Below are positions 60,704-64,000 of a DNA stretch of 64,000 nt, piece after piece (the first letter of the stretch is position 1; each line of letters starts with the position of its first letter). Position numbers and translations under genes: made by a program. Under the pieces are notes generated by a model. It searched no databases. It was not told where the DNA came from and saw nothing but the letters and a program-made list of their open reading frames with translations. This DNA comes from JBFWMG01 sp050251715. Its GTDB lineage: Bacteria; Desulfobacterota; Desulfovibrionia; Desulfovibrionales; Desulfovibrionaceae. Location of the stretch: assembly GCA_050251715.1 (NCBI GenBank), contig JBFWMG010000016.1:1-64000 (forward strand). Reading direction: 5' to 3'.

Positions 60704-61747
60704 GTGTGGGCCGAAGGCCTGCTGCCGCCCCCCGTCCCTCTGCCGGGTGGACTGGCCGCACGGTGCGCCGCGTCCCTGGCCGCCCGGCGGACGGGCCTGG
60801 AGCAGGAACGCCACGCCCTGGAAAGCGCCATCGCCGCGCACGAGGCCCACTGCGCCCAGGTGCCCGCCACGGATGCCGCCCGCATCGAGAGCTGCCGGGC
60901 GTCGCAGGCCAGGGCCGAGGCCGACGCAATGGCGTATATGGATGCCATCGCCGCCTTTGAGCGCGCGCTCGGCCAGGCCATGGCCCTGGCCGAGGCGGAG
61001 CGCGACATGGCCCGGCTGGCCGACGAAGCGGACGCGGCGCGGCAAAGGCTCGCCTCGGCCAAGGCCGAGATGACGCGCATCAACGCCCGCCTGGCGAGCT
61101 ATCAACAGCAGATGGGGGATTGGTTCGCCCTGGCGGACAAGGCGCGCAGCGAAGCCGTGGACACGGCCATCTCGGCGACCATCGACGTGGTCGCGACCCG
61201 CGTGCTGGAAACGGGCCTGAAGGCATCCGCCAGCACCTTCCACCGCGTGAGCGCGCGGCTGCGTAGCGTGGAGCAACGGCTGGCGCTACGCGACCAGGAC
61301 CGTTTCGAGGCCATCCTGGCCGCCGCGCGCAAGAGCAAGGAGGCGTCCAGCGACACGGCTTCCCTGCTGGTGCTCATCAAGGCGCTCAAGAACGGCATCG
61401 GCCTGTTTTACGCCACCGGCGATGCCCAGCACGGCAAGGACCGCGAGGAGGTGCTGCGCGGCCTGCTGGATACGGCCTCCCTGTTGGGGCGCCTCGCCTA
61501 TCCGGGCATCGGCTACCTGACGGCGGACGCCAAGATCCTGGCCGCCCTGGCAGGCGGCTGGTACAGCTACGCGGTGGCCAAAAAGAACATCCTGACGCTG
61601 CTGGAGCTGTCGGAAACCGACCTGCGCCTGACCGCCGCAGCCACGGAGCGGGTGCTCACGCTGACCAAGGCGAGCCTGGACCTGGAATCCCGCCACCAGC
61701 GCGCCCAAACGCGCCGCGACGTCCTGCCGCCCCCACCGTGCCCCTGA
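60704..61747 (+). CDS. Ala-rich coiled-coil protein of unknown function
   Basis: A 347-residue protein starting at GTG 60704, 14 bases after the response regulator stop. Residues ~25-135 are long Ala/Glu/Arg heptads predicted as coiled coil. The middle (ISATIDVVATRVLETGLKAS) and residues ~225-290 are helical; FYATGDAQHGKDREEVLRG and PGIGYLTADAKILAALAGGW look like a folded C-terminal domain, possibly membrane-associated. I recognise no family. It may be a bystander at the end of the adh-kinase-regulator operon. Confidence 0.6.
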   Translation: MWAEGLLPPPVPLPGGLAARCAASLAARRTGLEQERHALESAIAAHEAHCAQVPATDAARIESCRASQARAEADAMAYMDAIAAFERALGQAMALAEAERDMARLADEADAARQRLASAKAEMTRINARLASYQQQMGDWFALADKARSEAVDTAISATIDVVATRVLETGLKASASTFHRVSARLRSVEQRLALRDQDRFEAILAAARKSKEASSDTASLLVLIKALKNGIGLFYATGDAQHGKDREEVLRGLLDTASLLGRLAYPGIGYLTADAKILAALAGGWYSYAVAKKNILTLLELSETDLRLTAAATERVLTLTKASLDLESRHQRAQTRRDVLPPPPCP

Positions 61748-61899
61748 CGCGGCGCGGGCCGGGAGAAACGCCATGCCCCCGTGGCGGCAAGGCAAATGGG
61801 GTGGCAGTCAGCTGCGCAGCCCCCCGCGAGCGGTCGCGTCAGCGGCGGGGCATGGACGGCACCGCCCTTCCCACCAGATGCTTCCGTGGCCTTGCGGAC

Positions 61900-62005
61900 G
61901 AGCGCATGCCAGCATTGAAACACTGCGGCGACTTGGAATAATGACGTATTATTTCAACGAAATGCGCAAGAGCATCGCCTCTTTTTCAAGGCCGGGACGC
62001 TCTAG
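61900..62005 (-). repeat. Structured intergenic repeat, copy 3 (reverse)
   Basis: Diverged copy: AGCATTGAAACACTGC, then GGAATAATGACGTATTATTTC, then AAGAGCATC ... GGGACGCTCTAG. The CTAG end forms the TAG stop codon of lepB on the minus strand. Confidence 0.75.
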
Positions 62006-62598
62006 CGCACCACGTCGCCGATGCGGTTGAAGCGGATGTTGTCGATACCGCCCCAGGACCAGTAGATGAGCCACGCCTTGCCCTTGATCTTGCCCCGGTC
62101 CACAAAACCCCACCAGCGCGAATCGTAGGATTCGTCGCGGTTGTCGCCCATGACGAAGTATTTGCCTTCGGGCACGGTGATGGGTTCCATGTTGTCGCGG
62201 ATGGAGGTCACGAGCGAGGGGTCGGTATGCTGGACATAGGGTTCGTCCAGTTTTTCGCCGTTGCGGTACAATGCCTTGTTGCGCACCTCGATCGTGTCGC
62301 CGGGCAGGCCGATGATCCGCTTGATGAAATCCTTGGACGGATCTTCGGGGAATTCGAAGACGATGATGTCGCCGTGATCGGGCGTGGCGACCGGGATGAG
62401 TATCTTGTCGGTAAAGGGAATCTTCACGCCGTAGATGAATTTATTGACCAGCAGGTGATCGCCGATCTGCAGGGTTTGCAGCATGGAGCCGGACGGGATC
62501 TTGAAGGCCTGAACCACAAATCCCCGAATGAACAGGGCCAGCACAAGGGCAATGATGAATGCCTCAAGGTACTCGAGAAGGACGTTCTTGTTTCCCAC
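62002..62598 (-). CDS. lepB: Signal peptidase I
   Basis: A 198-residue inner-membrane serine protease that removes signal peptides from exported proteins. One N-terminal membrane helix (residues ~9-29) is followed by the nucleophile motif FKIPSGSMLQTL and the general-base Lys in FIKRIIGLPGD. The family box MGDNRDESYDSRWWG is present. The start is GTG at 62598. It lies downstream of lepA on the same strand with a repeat element between them. Confidence 0.95.
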   Translation of the reverse strand: MGNKNVLLEYLEAFIIALVLALFIRGFVVQAFKIPSGSMLQTLQIGDHLLVNKFIYGVKIPFTDKILIPVATPDHGDIIVFEFPEDPSKDFIKRIIGLPGDTIEVRNKALYRNGEKLDEPYVQHTDPSLVTSIRDNMEPITVPEGKYFVMGDNRDESYDSRWWGFVDRGKIKGKAWLIYWSWGGIDNIRFNRIGDVVR

Positions 62599-62640
62599 TT
62601 TTTTTCACTTTTTGTTGTGCGCGGCAGCCTGCCGCACGGT

Positions 62641-62746
62641 TAGAGCATCCTAACTTTGAAAAAGATGGGATGCTCTTATGCATTTAGTTGAAATAATGCT
62701 TCATTATTTCAACTAAATGCATTGTTTCAATGCCAAAATGCACTAG
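62641..62746 (+). repeat. Structured intergenic repeat, copy 4 (forward)
   Basis: The best preserved copy. Stem 1 is AGAGCATCC/GGATGCTCT, stem 2 TTGAAATAATG/CATTATTTCAA inside a longer GCATTTAG/CTAAATGC arm, and stem 3 GCATTG/CAATGC. The right end, GCACTAG, contains the TAG stop codon of lepA on the minus strand. It lies between lepA and lepB. Confidence 0.85.
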
Positions 62747-64000
62747 TCCTCGCCCACTTTAAGGGCGGCGAGGAACGCTTCCTGGGGGATTTCCACATTG
62801 CCCATCTTCTTCATGCGCTTTTTGCCTTCCTTCTGCTTTTCCAGCAGCTTGCGCTTGCGCGTGATGTCGCCGCCGTAGCACTTGGCGATCACGTTCTTGC
62901 GCAGGGGCGAGTTGCGTTCGCGGGCAATGATCTTCTGGCCGATGGCGGCCTGGATGATGACCTCGAACAGCTGGCGGGGGATGGACCGCTTGAGCTTGAG
63001 GGCGAGCGCGCGGCCATAGAGTTGGGCACGGTCGCGGTGCACGATGACCGCCAGGGCATCCACCGGGTCGCCGTTTATCATGATGTCCAGCTTGACCATG
63101 TCGGCCTCGCGGTAGTCGATGATCTCGTAGTCCATGGAGGCGTAGCCCTTGGTGGCGGATTTTAGGCGGTCGAAGAAGTCGTACACGATTTCCGCGAAGG
63201 GCAGCTCGTAGGTGATGATGACGCGCTTGGCGGTGAGATATTTTATGCCCTTCTGGATGCCGCGCTTATCTTCGCAGATCTTGAACACGTTGCCCACGTA
63301 TTCGTTGGGCACGTGGATTTCCATGCGCACATACGGTTCGGCCACCGAGGCCAGCTCGGTGGGGCCGGGCAGCTTGGACGGGTTGTCGATGTCGAGCTGC
63401 TCGCCCTTGACCGTGCGCACCTTGTAGATGACCGAGGGCGCGGTGGCGATGAGTTCGGCGTCGAACTCGCGCTCCAGGCGCTCCTGGATGATCTCCATGT
63501 GCAAAAGCCCCAGGAAACCGCACCGGAAACCGAAACCCAGCGCCTGCGAGGTTTCCGGTTCATAGCTCAGGGCGGCGTCGTTGAGCTGCAATTTTTCCAG
63601 CGCCACCTTCAGCAATTCGTACTCGGCGGGTTCGGTGGGGTACAGGCCGCAGAACACCATGGGCTTGACCGCCTTGAAACCCGGAAAGGGCTCCTTGGTC
63701 GGGTTTGCCGCATGGGTGATGGTGTCGCCCACGCGGGCATTCTGCAGATTCTTGATGGTGGCGCACATGAACCCCACCTCGCCCGCGCCGAGCGTCTTCA
63801 CGTACATGGCGTCGGGCGAGAACACGCCGAGCTTGATGACCTCGTAGTCCTTGCCCGTGGAGTACATGCGGATGCGGTCGCCCACGCGGATGGTGCCTTC
63901 CAGCACGCGGAACATGACGATGACGCCCTGGTAGGCGTCGTACCACGAGTCGAAGATGAGCGCCTTGAGCTGCGCGTCGGGATCGCCCTTGGGCGACGGC
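62743..64000 (-). CDS. lepA: Elongation factor 4 (LepA), C-terminal part
   Basis: The last ~418 residues of a ribosomal back-translocating GTPase; the GTP-binding domain lies beyond the window edge. Visible are FDSWYDAYQGV, the domain II start (VLEGTIRVGDRIRMYSTG), and FCGLYPTEPAEYELLKVALE. GFGFRCGFLGLLHMEIIQER is the EF-G-like domain III. The LepA-specific C-terminal domain runs from RNSPLRKNVIAKCYGGDITR to EGKKRMKKMGNVEIPQEAFL. The stop codon belongs to the adjacent repeat element. Confidence 0.96.
   Translation of the reverse strand, partial: PSPKGDPDAQLKALIFDSWYDAYQGVIVMFRVLEGTIRVGDRIRMYSTGKDYEVIKLGVFSPDAMYVKTLGAGEVGFMCATIKNLQNARVGDTITHAANPTKEPFPGFKAVKPMVFCGLYPTEPAEYELLKVALEKLQLNDAALSYEPETSQALGFGFRCGFLGLLHMEIIQERLEREFDAELIATAPSVIYKVRTVKGEQLDIDNPSKLPGPTELASVAEPYVRMEIHVPNEYVGNVFKICEDKRGIQKGIKYLTAKRVIITYELPFAEIVYDFFDRLKSATKGYASMDYEIIDYREADMVKLDIMINGDPVDALAVIVHRDRAQLYGRALALKLKRSIPRQLFEVIIQAAIGQKIIARERNSPLRKNVIAKCYGGDITRKRKLLEKQKEGKKRMKKMGNVEIPQEAFLAALKVGED

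Noticed and set aside
1..64000. CRISPR array, rRNA or tRNA genes
   Set aside because: I found no regularly spaced direct repeats and no recognisable tRNA or rRNA sequence; a tRNA scan was not possible, so a missed tRNA cannot be fully excluded.

Overview
The window is GC-rich DNA from a bacterium. The gene content points to a sulfate-reducing Desulfovibrio-type member of the Desulfovibrionales. The markers are an NfnAB transhydrogenase, an Hdr-Flox electron-bifurcation locus, a D. gigas-type molybdenum aldehyde oxidoreductase with its conserved accessory cluster, a TunR-type tungstate regulator beside modBAC, a Tat-exported formate dehydrogenase, and a tungsten-type AOR. This assignment is inferred from gene content; no rRNA gene is present. 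I found no tRNA, rRNA, CRISPR array or intact insertion sequence.

Layout. 1-2.7 kb: malic enzyme (5' truncated by the window edge) and a DASS/SLC13 carboxylate transporter. 2.8-5.5 kb: an accessory island with lower GC in its right part. It holds a broken gene carrying a long palindrome, a small Cys-rich protein, a DUF318/ArsP-like permease, and a MarR regulator with two copies of the same operator. 6.1-16.5 kb: nfnAB, then a six-gene run encoding an HdrD-like protein, HdrA and FloxDCBA-like subunits. Two genes of this run are interrupted by in-frame UGA codons at conserved Cys positions, each followed by a SECIS-like hairpin, so I annotate both as selenoproteins. 16.7-20.3 kb: a TetR-dctPQM TRAP transporter unit. 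20.5-27.1 kb: a large multi-PAS/GAF histidine kinase with three response regulators (HDOD, degenerate HD-GYP, canonical HD-GYP). 27.1-32.6 kb: mtgA, tunR, modBAC and a stand-alone ModE-type DNA-binding domain.

32.7-46.9 kb: a molybdenum-enzyme neighbourhood. It has a MoeA-like protein, the MOP aldehyde oxidoreductase, a GltD/HdrD fusion, a small redox protein, a methyltransferase, a C_GCAxxG_C_C protein, a radical SAM protein, an AMP-ligase-like protein, XdhC, a MocA-like/HD fusion, a histidine phosphatase and an unknown protein. Most neighbours overlap or nearly touch, which suggests coordinated expression. 47.2-52.0 kb: a transposase-derived gene lacking catalytic residues, then periplasmic formate dehydrogenase fdhAB in the Cys (not Sec) form. 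52.1-60.7 kb: a sigma54-type promoter drives a Tat ferredoxin, a tungsten AOR-family enzyme and a B12-type radical SAM protein on the minus strand. Facing away are an iron alcohol dehydrogenase and a kinase/NtrC-type regulator pair that probably controls the locus. 60.7-64 kb: an unknown coiled-coil protein, lepB and the C-terminal part of lepA.

The common theme is reversible oxidation of alcohols, aldehydes and formate. It combines Mo/W enzymes, the uptake and regulation of those metals, and Hdr/Nfn machinery that redistributes the electrons. A ~105-bp structured intergenic repeat occurs four times, each time fused to the TAG stop codon of a gene.
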